Positions 35,206 to 43,625 of a DNA stretch of 64,000 nucleotides are shown here, in pieces (position 1 is the stretch's first letter; every line of letters begins with the position of its first letter). Made by a program: the position numbers and the translations under genes. The notes beneath the pieces were generated by a model. That model searched no databases. It saw only the letters and a list, made by a program, of their open reading frames with translations, and was not told the DNA's origin. Origin of the DNA: an uncultured Lachnospiraceae bacterium (lineage in GTDB: Bacteria; Bacillota; Clostridia; Lachnospirales; Lachnospiraceae); the NCBI GenBank assembly GCA_945868435.1, contig CAMBLG010000002.1, positions 174,105-238,104 of the forward strand, read 5' to 3'.

Positions 35206-36138
35206 TTAGTCTTTGAACAGGTCGGTAGAATAATAACGGTCACCGCTGTCCGGCAGAAGGGCAACGATTGTCTTACCCTTGTACTCCGGTCTCTTGGCAA
35301 CTTCAATTGCTGCAGCCAGTGCTGCACCTGAGGAAATACCTACCAGCACGCCCTCTTCCTTGGCAATGACCTTACCATATTCAAAAGCTGTCTCATTCTC
35401 GATGGCAATGATTTCATCATATACTTCTGTGTTCAATGTATTTGGTACGAAACCAGCTCCGATACCCTGAATCTTATGTGCGCCCGCCTTACCGGTAGAC
35501 AGTACTGCGGAGGTCGCAGGCTCAACTGCCACAACGCGCACATCCGGCTTCTGCTCCTTTAAGTATTCACCGACACCTGTGATTGTTCCGCCGGTTCCGA
35601 CGCCGGCTACAAATACATCAACCTCTCCGTCCGTATCCTTCCAGATCTCCGGTCCCGTGGTCTTTCTGTGAGCTGCCGGGTTTGCCGGATTCTCAAACTG
35701 CTCCGGAATGAAGCTGTCCGCAATCTGCTGATGCAGCTCTTCTGCCTTCTCAATCGCGCCCTTCATACCCTTGGTTCCGTCAGACAGCACCAGCTCTGCT
35801 CCATAGGCCTTGATAATGTTGCGGCGCTCCACGCTCATGGTCTCAGGAAGTACGATAATAATGCGGTAGCCCTTGGCTGCGGCGATGGCAGCAAGGCCGA
35901 TTCCTGTATTACCGGAGGTCGGCTCGATGATGGTAGAGCCCGGCTTCAATTTGCCGTCTGCCTCTGCCTGCTCGATCATCTCCTTGGCAATACGGTCCTT
36001 CACGGAACCTGCCGGATTAAAATACTCCAGCTTTGCCAAAAGTCTTGCCTCTAAACCATATTTCTTCTCTACGTGTGTCAGCTCCACCAGTGGAGTATTT
36101 CCGATTAATCCTAATGTTCCCTCGTAAATATTTGCCAT
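35206..36138 (-). CDS. cysK: Cysteine synthase A
   Basis: A 310-residue PLP enzyme that makes cysteine from O-acetylserine and sulfide. The PLP lysine is in AGSVKDRIAKEMIE (about residue 44), the substrate loop in EPTSGNTGIGLAA, the phosphate loop in GTGGTITGVGEYL, and the late GISSGAALAA is present. A promoter and a palindromic TTCCTAC/GTAGGAA box lie upstream, the same box type as before the Rrf2 gene, which suggests CymR-like sulfur control. Its leader of about 170 bases is highly structured. Confidence 0.95.
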   Translation of the reverse strand: MANIYEGTLGLIGNTPLVELTHVEKKYGLEARLLAKLEYFNPAGSVKDRIAKEMIEQAEADGKLKPGSTIIEPTSGNTGIGLAAIAAAKGYRIIIVLPETMSVERRNIIKAYGAELVLSDGTKGMKGAIEKAEELHQQIADSFIPEQFENPANPAAHRKTTGPEIWKDTDGEVDVFVAGVGTGGTITGVGEYLKEQKPDVRVVAVEPATSAVLSTGKAGAHKIQGIGAGFVPNTLNTEVYDEIIAIENETAFEYGKVIAKEEGVLVGISSGAALAAAIEVAKRPEYKGKTIVALLPDSGDRYYSTDLFKD

Positions 36139-36312
36139 TTTTCCATCCTCCTATTCCTTTCTCTGGATCATCAGCCATGAAAAATTTGCCTTCGGCAAAT
36201 GGGCTGACCATTGTGATACATCGAAGATGTACCACTTTTTACATGTCAAGTTTTCATCGAAAACCTGACACATATCCTAATATTCCTACTATGTTGGTAG
36301 GAAATTGTTGTT
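36139..36312 (-). promoter_or_regulatory. Structured 5' leader of cysK
   Basis: The transcript between the promoter and cysK can form three hairpins in a row: GTTTTC-gat-GAAAAC, TACATC-ttc-GATGTA and ATTTGCC-gaa-GGCAAAT, the last enclosed by TCAGCC/GGCTGA. No T-box sequence and no known riboswitch core is recognised. A regulatory RNA role is possible but unproved. Confidence 0.5.
36282..36305. promoter_or_regulatory. Candidate Rrf2/CymR-type operator at cysK
   Basis: TTCCTAC-TATGTT-GGTAGGAA is a palindromic box just past the predicted cysK transcript start. TAGGAAT half-sites recur before the rrf2-iscS operon. Confidence 0.55.
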
Positions 36313-36318
36313 ACATGA

Positions 36319-36347
36319 ATAATACACCCATTCCCATATACTGTCAA
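36319..36347 (-). promoter_or_regulatory. Sigma-A promoter of cysK
   Basis: TTGACA (36342-36347), 17 bases, TATTAT (36319-36324) on the minus strand. Confidence 0.85.
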
Positions 36348-36374
36348 CAACTTTTTTCCCCTTTTCCGGCAAGT

Positions 36375-37451
36375 CTATTTCTGAATAATGCCTCCACAGA
36401 GAATGTAATCATCTCTGTAGAACACGGCGGCCTGCCCCGGTGTCATGGCGCGCTGCGGCTCGTCAAACTCACAGCGAACGCTGCCATCCTCCTGTGGATA
36501 GAGCATACATGGTGAACCCCCGTGGGAATATCGGATTTTGCCGATTGCAGGTGTGGGTCCCGTCAGCTTTTCCTCCGCCATGTAGTTCATGTCGGCAACG
36601 CGACAGTCTCTGCGAAACAGACTTTCCGACCGGCAAAGCACCACCTCGTTGGTCTCCGGCTTAAGTTCCTTGACAAAAAGCGGCGTCTCCGCCGAGATTC
36701 CAAGGCCCTTTCTCTGCCCGATGGTATAGTGGATGATTCCCTTATGCTGTCCAAGAATATGGCCTTCCTCATCTACAAAGTTTCCCGGTACATCCGGCTG
36801 TCCGGTCTCCCGCGCGATAAAGCCTGCGTAATCGTGATCCGACACAAAACAGATATCCTGGCTATCCTGCTTGGACGCCACCGGAAGTCCCGCCTGCTTT
36901 GCCAGTTCACGGATATGCGCCTTTTCGTATGCGCCCACCGGCATCAGGGTGTGTGCCAGCTGATGCTGCGTCAGGTTATACAGTGCGTAGGTCTGATCCT
37001 TGGCTGCCGTCACAGAATTCTTGATGGCATACCGGCCATTCTCCAACTGTGCGATCCGGGCGTAATGCCCTGTGGCAATATAGTCGGCCCCGATCTCCAG
37101 GGACCGCTGCAACAGCGATTCCCATTTGACATAGCGATTGCAGGCGTTACACGGATTCGGGGTATATCCACGCCGGTACTCCGCAACAAAGTAGTCGATG
37201 ACATATTTTTGAAAATCTGCTTTAAAATTCATGACATAGTGCGGAATGCCAAGCACATCCGCCACCCGTCTCGCATCTTCCACAGCGGACAGCCCACAAC
37301 AACCGCCCTCCTCCTGCTGCTCGAAGATGTCCTGATCCTGCCAGATCTGCATCGTCACACCGATGACATCATAGCCCTGTTCCTTTAATAGATATGCGGC
37401 AACGGAGGAATCTACCCCTCCGGACATGCCGACTACAACCTTTTTTCCCAC
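36375..37451 (-). CDS. mnmA: tRNA-specific 2-thiouridylase MnmA
   Basis: A 358-residue enzyme that thiolates uridine 34 of Lys, Glu and Gln tRNAs. The ATP-pyrophosphatase loop is VVVGMSGGVDSSVAAYLL at the N-terminus, the first catalytic Cys is in NPCNACNRYVKW and the second in SQDICFVSD. The start is GTG, directly after the stop codon of iscU. It is the last gene of the rrf2-iscS-iscU-mnmA operon and receives sulfur from the IscS-type desulfurase encoded two genes upstream. Confidence 0.96.
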   Translation of the reverse strand: MGKKVVVGMSGGVDSSVAAYLLKEQGYDVIGVTMQIWQDQDIFEQQEEGGCCGLSAVEDARRVADVLGIPHYVMNFKADFQKYVIDYFVAEYRRGYTPNPCNACNRYVKWESLLQRSLEIGADYIATGHYARIAQLENGRYAIKNSVTAAKDQTYALYNLTQHQLAHTLMPVGAYEKAHIRELAKQAGLPVASKQDSQDICFVSDHDYAGFIARETGQPDVPGNFVDEEGHILGQHKGIIHYTIGQRKGLGISAETPLFVKELKPETNEVVLCRSESLFRRDCRVADMNYMAEEKLTGPTPAIGKIRYSHGGSPCMLYPQEDGSVRCEFDEPQRAMTPGQAAVFYRDDYILCGGIIQK

Positions 37452-37895
37452 TTAATATTCCTCTTCCGGTGCTTCCTCATGCTCGCTGATATCGCTGACC
37501 GGCTTCTCCAGTCCCTCAATGGTAATGTGATGCTTCTCGGCATAATCCCACAGCGCTGCATGGATTGCTTCCTCTGCCAGAAGAGAACAGTGCACCTTGA
37601 CCGGTGGAAGCCCGTCCAGCGCCTCCATCACGGCCTTGTTGGTAACCTGAAGCGCTTCCTGGATGGTCTTGCCCTTGACCAGCTCCGTGGCCATGCTGCT
37701 GGTGGCAACTGCGGCACCGCAGCCGAAGGTTTTGAACTTCGCCTCCTGAATCACGCCGTTATCGTCGATGTCCAGATACATGCGCATGATATCACCGCAT
37801 TTTGCATTGCCCACAGTGCCGACACCGCTGGCATTTTCAATCTCACCCACATTTCTCGGGTTATTAAAATGGTCCATTACTTTTTCACTATACAT
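37452..37895 (-). CDS. iscU: IscU/NifU-type iron-sulfur scaffold
   Basis: A 147-residue scaffold protein. It has the start MYSEKVMDHFNNPRNVGEI and the three cluster-binding cysteines in GNAKCGDIMRMYLD, FGCGAAVATSS and KVHCSLLAEEAI. It assembles 2Fe-2S or 4Fe-4S clusters with sulfur from the desulfurase encoded directly upstream; the two genes abut. The acidic C-terminal tail (SEHEEAPEEEY) is a small extension. Confidence 0.95.
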   Translation of the reverse strand: MYSEKVMDHFNNPRNVGEIENASGVGTVGNAKCGDIMRMYLDIDDNGVIQEAKFKTFGCGAAVATSSMATELVKGKTIQEALQVTNKAVMEALDGLPPVKVHCSLLAEEAIHAALWDYAEKHHITIEGLEKPVSDISEHEEAPEEEY

Positions 37896-39080
37896 CTATG
37901 CATTCTCCTTCTTGATAAAGTCCTCGTACAGCGGCGACATTCCGCGCAGCCGTTCAATGATCTCCTTCAGTTTGTCAACCGTATAATCAATATCCTCCAG
38001 TGTTGTCGCATCGGACAGCGTCAGACGCAGACTGCCGTGAGCAATCTCATGGGGCAGACCGATGGCCAACAGCACATGAGACGGGTCCAAAGACCCTGAT
38101 GTGCAGGCCGATCCGCTGCTTCCATAGATACCCGCCTGATCCAGAAGAATCAAAAGCGACTCACCCTCAATAAAACGGAAACAGAAGTTCGCGTTGTTGG
38201 GAAGCCGGTCCGTGCGGTGTCCGTTCAGTCTGGTATACGGAATTTCTGCCAAAACGCGCTCAATCAAATGATCCCTCAGCTGGCTCTCATAGTCCGATAT
38301 CTGGTCCATATCCCGCACCGCAATCTGCGCCGCTTTACCCATACCTACGATTCCCGGTACATTGTGGGTTCCGGCCCGACGGGAGCGCTCCTGTGCTCCA
38401 CCATGAATAAAGGAGCGGATCTTAACGCCTTTTCGGATATACATCAATCCGATTCCCTTGGGTCCTCCGATCTTATGACCGCTGGCGCTGAGCATATCGA
38501 TATTCATCTCATTCACATCAATCGGAATGTGAGCATAGGCCTGCACTGCATCCGTGTGGAAGAGCACCCCATGCTTTTTCGCGATAGCGCCGATCTCCTT
38601 CAGCGGCTGAATCGTTCCAATTTCATTGTTCGCCGCCATAATGGAGATAAGGATGGTATCCGGACGAATCGCTGCCTCCAGCGCATCCAGCTTCACAGTG
38701 CCATTCTCATCCACCGGCACATAGGTCACCTCATAGCCTTGCTTTTCAAGCCACTCGGCCGTGTGCAGAATCGCGTGATGCTCGATGGTCGATGTAATGA
38801 TATGTTTTCCCTTGCTGCTGTAGGCTTCAGCCGTTGCCTTAAGTGCCCAGTTATCCGACTCGCTTCCGCCTCCGGTAAAGTAGATCTCATCCTTATTGGC
38901 ACCGATTACATCAGCAACCGCCTGTCTGGCATGAGCCACTGCATGTCCCGCCTCACTGGCAAAGCTATAGATTGCTGCCGGGTTTCCGTAATGCTCTGTA
39001 AAATATGGAAGCATTTCCTCCAATACCTCCGGACGAACCTGCGTAGTTGCCGCATTGTCCAGGTAGATTCTTTTACTCAT
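37896..39080 (-). CDS. iscS: Cysteine desulfurase (IscS/NifS)
   Basis: A 394-residue PLP enzyme that takes sulfur from cysteine for iron-sulfur clusters and tRNA thiolation. The N-terminus is RIYLDNAATTQVRPEVLEEM, the PLP lysine is in SASGHKIGGPKGIG, and the persulfide cysteine is in GSSGSACTSGSLDPSHVL. It lies between the Rrf2 regulator gene and iscU and is co-transcribed with both. Confidence 0.96.
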   Translation of the reverse strand: MSKRIYLDNAATTQVRPEVLEEMLPYFTEHYGNPAAIYSFASEAGHAVAHARQAVADVIGANKDEIYFTGGGSESDNWALKATAEAYSSKGKHIITSTIEHHAILHTAEWLEKQGYEVTYVPVDENGTVKLDALEAAIRPDTILISIMAANNEIGTIQPLKEIGAIAKKHGVLFHTDAVQAYAHIPIDVNEMNIDMLSASGHKIGGPKGIGLMYIRKGVKIRSFIHGGAQERSRRAGTHNVPGIVGMGKAAQIAVRDMDQISDYESQLRDHLIERVLAEIPYTRLNGHRTDRLPNNANFCFRFIEGESLLILLDQAGIYGSSGSACTSGSLDPSHVLLAIGLPHEIAHGSLRLTLSDATTLEDIDYTVDKLKEIIERLRGMSPLYEDFIKKENA

Positions 39081-39180
39081 TGTCTATGCACCTCTCTCTT
39101 CTTGTTATTATAATCATATCTGATACACGAATTGTTCCGTTGCTTCGCAACTCTCACAATTCTAGCTTATGACCCTTGTA

Positions 39181-39615
39181 TCAGATTATATATTGTCCAT
39201 TTTTCTCGTTTTGCCAATCCACAAGATCCTGAAGCGTAATGGAATCCACCACCGAATTGATGGCGTCGTTGATCTTCTTCCAAAGGATAACCGTCACACA
39301 GTTCTCCTGCCGTTCACACGGGAAATCTCCATCCTCCACACAGGTTACCGGGGCAAGCGAGCCTTCTGTCAACCTGAGAATCATTCCCACGGTATACTCT
39401 TCCGGCGCTCTCCTTAAAAGATACCCTCCCTGTGCGCCACGAATGCTCTTGACATAGCCTGCCCGATTCAGCACTGAAATAATCTGTTCCAGATACTTCT
39501 CCGAGATTCCCTGCCGCTTCGCCACATCCTTCAGGCTCACCGGCTCACCGACACTGTTCATAGCCAGGTCGATCATCAATCTCAATGCGTAACGTCCTTT
39601 TGTCGAAATCTTCAT
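39181..39615 (-). CDS. Rrf2-family regulator (IscR/CymR-like)
   Basis: A 144-residue winged-helix regulator with the Rrf2 start KISTKGRYALRLMIDLA and helix-turn-helix at VSLKDVAKRQGISEKYLEQIISVLNRAG. Cysteines at about residues 92, 100 and 106 (TCVEDGDFPCERQENC) have the IscR-like spacing for a 2Fe-2S cluster. It heads the iscS-iscU-mnmA operon and probably represses itself and cysK through TAGGAATT-type sites. Whether it senses clusters (IscR) or CysK-bound ligand (CymR) is open. Confidence 0.92.
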   Translation of the reverse strand: MKISTKGRYALRLMIDLAMNSVGEPVSLKDVAKRQGISEKYLEQIISVLNRAGYVKSIRGAQGGYLLRRAPEEYTVGMILRLTEGSLAPVTCVEDGDFPCERQENCVTVILWKKINDAINSVVDSITLQDLVDWQNEKNGQYII

Positions 39616-39700
39616 ATTCTATCCTCTCCCATTCCTGCTTGTCATACATATTCCCTATGATGTCACCAAAATCTATGTGGTAGTATGTCCGTTTTTTTAA

Positions 39701-39760
39701 TTCCTAGTATCGGTTTAATTCCTACTAGTTCACTATACATTCACAGGAAATGTTTGTCAA
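39701..39760 (-). promoter_or_regulatory. Promoter and operator of the rrf2-isc operon
   Basis: On the minus strand TTGACA (39755-39760), a 17-base spacer and TATAGT (39732-39737), followed by two direct TAGGAATTAA copies 18 bases apart at and past the transcript start. These match the half-sites before cysK and suggest autoregulation. Confidence 0.75.
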
Positions 39761-39849
39761 CCCTAATTCGATAATCCTTGCAAAAAAACAATGGGCGCTC
39801 CCCAACCACAGGAAACACCCATTGCTTTTATTGCCTACACCTATTCCTT

Positions 39850-41709
39850 TTACTCTCTGCGCGCCCTCTTATGCGCCTGTTTCTGCTCATACATGCTCTG
39901 ATCCGCCATGGAAAGATACTCATCCAGGGTCGCATCGATACTTCCATGAGTCAGCTTGATTCCCATACTGATGGAGATGTGTGCCTCTTTCAAACGCGCT
40001 TTTACCCGTTCCTGATAGCTGTTAGCCCGTGCCGGTGTAGCGTGAGGGAAAAACGCGAGAAACTCGTCTCCTCCGTAACGGCACACATAACCATTCTCCG
40101 GACATTCCTCATTCAACACAGAGGCGATCCGCTTCAGCACCTTATCTCCAAATTCGTGCCCGTAGGTATCATTGATCGTCTTGAAGTCATCCGCATCCAC
40201 GAATACCACTGCACATACCACGCCCTGACAGTTATAGTTTGCAAATGCCGGCTGGATCATCTCCGCATAGGCAATCCGGTTATAGACGCCGGTGAGAGAA
40301 TCCCTGTTGTAGAGATCCTGCAGCTTCTGAAGCGCTTTTTCCAACTGCTGCTGCTTAAACAGGTTCTCCAACGCCTTGACGATTGCACAGTGGATATCAT
40401 AATAATACGGGTTGTCATACAAAAAGCGGCTGTTTTTCATAATCAGGTAGCCTACAGCCTGTTGGTGGAAATGAATCGGGGTAAAAATGTACGCATTGCC
40501 GCCCCCACAATCCTCTATAAATTGGTACAGCTCCGCAACGCTTGTTATCTTCCGTTCCTCATGCACGTCAAAGCCATTGGCCACTACAAGATTCTCCCAA
40601 TCGTATCCCTCCGTCGGAAATACCGTGTGTGTGTCTGCCTCGAACAGCTTTTGATCCACCACAAAGTACACGCCATCACAGCGAAGCTTTTTGAAATACT
40701 CGATAATACATTGAAACATTGTTTCAAAATCTTCGCATTTTGCCATATCCGCTTCCAGGTCCATCAGGCGCGCATCGTCCTGATCTTTGAGAACATTACC
40801 GACAATCGTACCCTTGATATACTCACGGTAGTCCACCATTCCATTGTTGGGGCAGCCGCAGCTCTCCGCGTACAAACACCTCGTCGCCACATAGGATCTC
40901 TTGGGTATCTGTTTTTCTTTCCACAGATCTAAAAACAGATCCACACACATGGAGCCGATCTTACCGCGGTCCTGCCATACCGTCGTAATCTGCGGGCGGA
41001 AATAGACCGCTTTATCCAGATTGTCAAAGCCTGTGACAAGAAAATCCTCCGGCACATGATATCCCAACTCCTCTGCCTCTGCGCAGAGTCCTGCAGCAAT
41101 ATTGTCATTGGCGCACACAAAGGCATCCGGCAGCTCTGCCTTCGCTTCATGCATCTCTCTCATGTAGCGCACGCCCGTCTCGTAATCGTAATCGCCGGAC
41201 AGTATTGGATTATCCGCAGGATCCAGGCCAAATTCCGCAATGCAGTTGCGAAACGCCTGCTCTCTCTCTCGATTGGCAAAAGCATCCGGCGGACCTCCCG
41301 CAAACACAAACCTTCTGCATCCATGTACATCATACAGATGGCGAATCAGCTCTGTGATCGGCTCCATATTATCCGCTCCCACATAGTAGAAGCCCTCCAC
41401 ATCATACTCGATGGAGACTACCGGAACGCCGCTGTCCCGCAGCTTCTTAATGGTCCTGGTCCGCTGCTCTTCGTCCACAATATTACTGCAATCCAGCACG
41501 ATTCCATCAAACTCTGACAGCTCCGGAAGATTATAGATATTGTATTCTCCGATATTGTTCAGCTGATCTTTGCTCCAGTTTCCATAACAGTTATACTGAT
41601 AGAGCGATATATCTTCCCCAAGTTCACGAATACGGGTCATAATTCCATCCACCCACGCATAGGTGATCAAACGTTTCCATCCATCCGAGATCAGTGCGAT
41701 TTTTTTCAT
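39850..41709 (-). CDS. LacI-type sensor domain/GGDEF diguanylate cyclase
   Basis: A 619-residue cytosolic protein. Residues 1-275 are a LacI-like periplasmic-binding fold without the DNA-binding domain (KKIALISDGWKRLITYAW, DAFVCANDNIAAGLCAEAEELGY, VTGFDNLD). Residues about 310-435 form a GAF-like region, then a coiled coil and a GGDEF domain (residues about 455-615) with intact RYGGDEFLAFF and metal Asp in VVFVDADDFKTINDTYGHEFGD. It should make cyclic di-GMP in answer to a small ligand. It is the last gene of the three-gene signalling operon, 29 bases past the HD gene. Confidence 0.93.
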   Translation of the reverse strand: MKKIALISDGWKRLITYAWVDGIMTRIRELGEDISLYQYNCYGNWSKDQLNNIGEYNIYNLPELSEFDGIVLDCSNIVDEEQRTRTIKKLRDSGVPVVSIEYDVEGFYYVGADNMEPITELIRHLYDVHGCRRFVFAGGPPDAFANREREQAFRNCIAEFGLDPADNPILSGDYDYETGVRYMREMHEAKAELPDAFVCANDNIAAGLCAEAEELGYHVPEDFLVTGFDNLDKAVYFRPQITTVWQDRGKIGSMCVDLFLDLWKEKQIPKRSYVATRCLYAESCGCPNNGMVDYREYIKGTIVGNVLKDQDDARLMDLEADMAKCEDFETMFQCIIEYFKKLRCDGVYFVVDQKLFEADTHTVFPTEGYDWENLVVANGFDVHEERKITSVAELYQFIEDCGGGNAYIFTPIHFHQQAVGYLIMKNSRFLYDNPYYYDIHCAIVKALENLFKQQQLEKALQKLQDLYNRDSLTGVYNRIAYAEMIQPAFANYNCQGVVCAVVFVDADDFKTINDTYGHEFGDKVLKRIASVLNEECPENGYVCRYGGDEFLAFFPHATPARANSYQERVKARLKEAHISISMGIKLTHGSIDATLDEYLSMADQSMYEQKQAHKRARRE

Positions 41710-41738
41710 ATGTTCCTCCCTATTCTAGTGTCGAAGTC

Positions 41739-43625
41739 CTACAGAAATTCCGGCACACTCTTAGAATTCTCTTCCTCTTGTAACAGACGTCTGGAGGCTT
41801 CTATATAAGCCTCCTCCGTTCCCTTCTTATGGTAATCCGTCAACTCCTGCATGAGTAATGGCAAAAGCTCACACACATCCGGTGAGAATCTCCTTCCCGA
41901 CTGCTGGCGAATGCGCTCCACCGCACTTGCAATATCCTTCGGTTGATAACCGGAATAAAACTGTGCACTGGTCAGCCGGAACATGTATGCCGCCACCGAA
42001 ACAAGATCAGTGACCACCGCATCCGGATTCTTTGCCCTGCAGTAATCCGTCGGATACCCGCCCTTCCCATTGAAAAAAGCACTGTGTCCCAGCGCCGTCT
42101 GGGCATAGATCCTGGTTGATTCATAACGGTTTAATAACTGATAGCCCCCATAAGCATGACAGCTGTGCATCTGATACTCCTCATCCAGCCAGGAGCGGGC
42201 AGCATAGCGCCCGATCTCGCCAAAGGTCAGCATCCCCACATCATGCAGCATACCACTGTCATAGGCAAATTGCACCAGCTCCTCTCCTCGCCTCAGAACC
42301 TCCTCCTTCGTCCTGCAGCCACGCACTCCCACAAGAAGTTCCGGCTTATAAGTAAGCATTCCTCGCATGAGGATTGCAGACACCTCCGCCACCTCACACG
42401 CAAACACATAAGCATCCAAATTCCTGCGGATTATAAGCTGTAACAAAAAATCTTTGTAGGACATTCCATCAGGATACTCGATATACGTCCTCATAATTTC
42501 CAACAGACTCTGTGTGACATTCTCATTCAGAAGACCACCCGGCGCTTTCCTCACATAATCCTTTATCCTGCGATACATATGCTCCACGAGCTGTCTCTTT
42601 GTCCATACGAGCGTCTCATCCAGTCTGAGATATTCTGTGTATAAGCCCACCAGAACGACATTGGTATATATCCCGTCCTCCGAGTAATCGTCCTCCTTGC
42701 GATCGATATAGACCTGCTCCAGCCGGCGAATCAACTGTTCCAGGCTCTGCACACCGCAATGATACTGCGCCATCTCGTACTCCACAACACTGCGCACGGC
42801 TACCGGCATGTGGTTCTTACGGCTTTCTTCCTGCTTCCTGTCCCACACATACTGCGCCGACTCCATAACCTCCCGCAGAATACTGGAATCATCCAGCCCT
42901 TTTCGAAGCTGCGTCATCAGGGTCGTGCGCTCCTGGTGGCCTTTGTATATGAGCGTATCCCACGGCAGCGAAGGCGTTTTCTCATGATAAAGCGGATCCG
43001 TCAGTATCTGCAGAGACCGACGGATGGTCTGCGCCTTTTTCACCGTCTCTGCCTGGCTCTCGGCATAATGGTAGCTGAGCGCCAAATCTGCTGTAGCTTT
43101 GTGAATATAGCCCCGCGTCTTTGCGCTGTCAATTTCATCGTATCGCTTCAGGTAGGACGCGGCCTCTCCAAACATCATACCCATTTTCCAATTGTACAGA
43201 TGCTTCCCTGTGGAGCTGATCTGTGACTGCATGTGAAAAAGCGCCAGACCCGTGTAATACAGCTCCTGTATCAAAAGCGCCTGCTTTTCCCAATGCCTTG
43301 CATAGGTAATCAACGCATTGTGGATCGTATATCCCAGCACGAGATCGGGCTGGCTTTCCTCATTGGCCAGTTCCCGGGCAAATTCCACCAGCTCACTGAC
43401 CTCTTCCTGCGGAACGGATACGATATTGTCCAGCACTGGCACAAGCTCCGCCCGCAACACCTCTGTATTCTGCCGCATCAGCTCATACGCCTGCTGCCGC
43501 CTTTTCCTCCACTGGTGTGCAAACGCTTCGGGATTGCGGAGATCAACCCCGTTCATATCCACAAGCGCATGCACCTGCTTTAAGTTCTCTATATATCGCT
43601 TCTGGTATTCTCTCATAGCTTTCAT
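41739..43625 (-). CDS. HD-GYP-like phosphohydrolase domain protein
   Basis: A 628-residue protein. The first about 430 residues are helical, unassigned and soluble, perhaps TPR-like. Residues about 450-600 match the HD-GYP pattern loosely: MLHDVGMLTFGEIG, then CHAYGGYQLL, then GHSAFFNGKGGYPTDYC, where the family normally has HH and DGxGYP. HD-GYP enzymes break down cyclic di-GMP, but with these changes activity is uncertain. The ATG overlaps the stop of the Nudix-kinase gene as ATGA, so the two are translationally coupled. A GGDEF gene follows. Confidence 0.8.
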   Translation of the reverse strand: MKAMREYQKRYIENLKQVHALVDMNGVDLRNPEAFAHQWRKRRQQAYELMRQNTEVLRAELVPVLDNIVSVPQEEVSELVEFARELANEESQPDLVLGYTIHNALITYARHWEKQALLIQELYYTGLALFHMQSQISSTGKHLYNWKMGMMFGEAASYLKRYDEIDSAKTRGYIHKATADLALSYHYAESQAETVKKAQTIRRSLQILTDPLYHEKTPSLPWDTLIYKGHQERTTLMTQLRKGLDDSSILREVMESAQYVWDRKQEESRKNHMPVAVRSVVEYEMAQYHCGVQSLEQLIRRLEQVYIDRKEDDYSEDGIYTNVVLVGLYTEYLRLDETLVWTKRQLVEHMYRRIKDYVRKAPGGLLNENVTQSLLEIMRTYIEYPDGMSYKDFLLQLIIRRNLDAYVFACEVAEVSAILMRGMLTYKPELLVGVRGCRTKEEVLRRGEELVQFAYDSGMLHDVGMLTFGEIGRYAARSWLDEEYQMHSCHAYGGYQLLNRYESTRIYAQTALGHSAFFNGKGGYPTDYCRAKNPDAVVTDLVSVAAYMFRLTSAQFYSGYQPKDIASAVERIRQQSGRRFSPDVCELLPLLMQELTDYHKKGTEEAYIEASRRLLQEEENSKSVPEFL

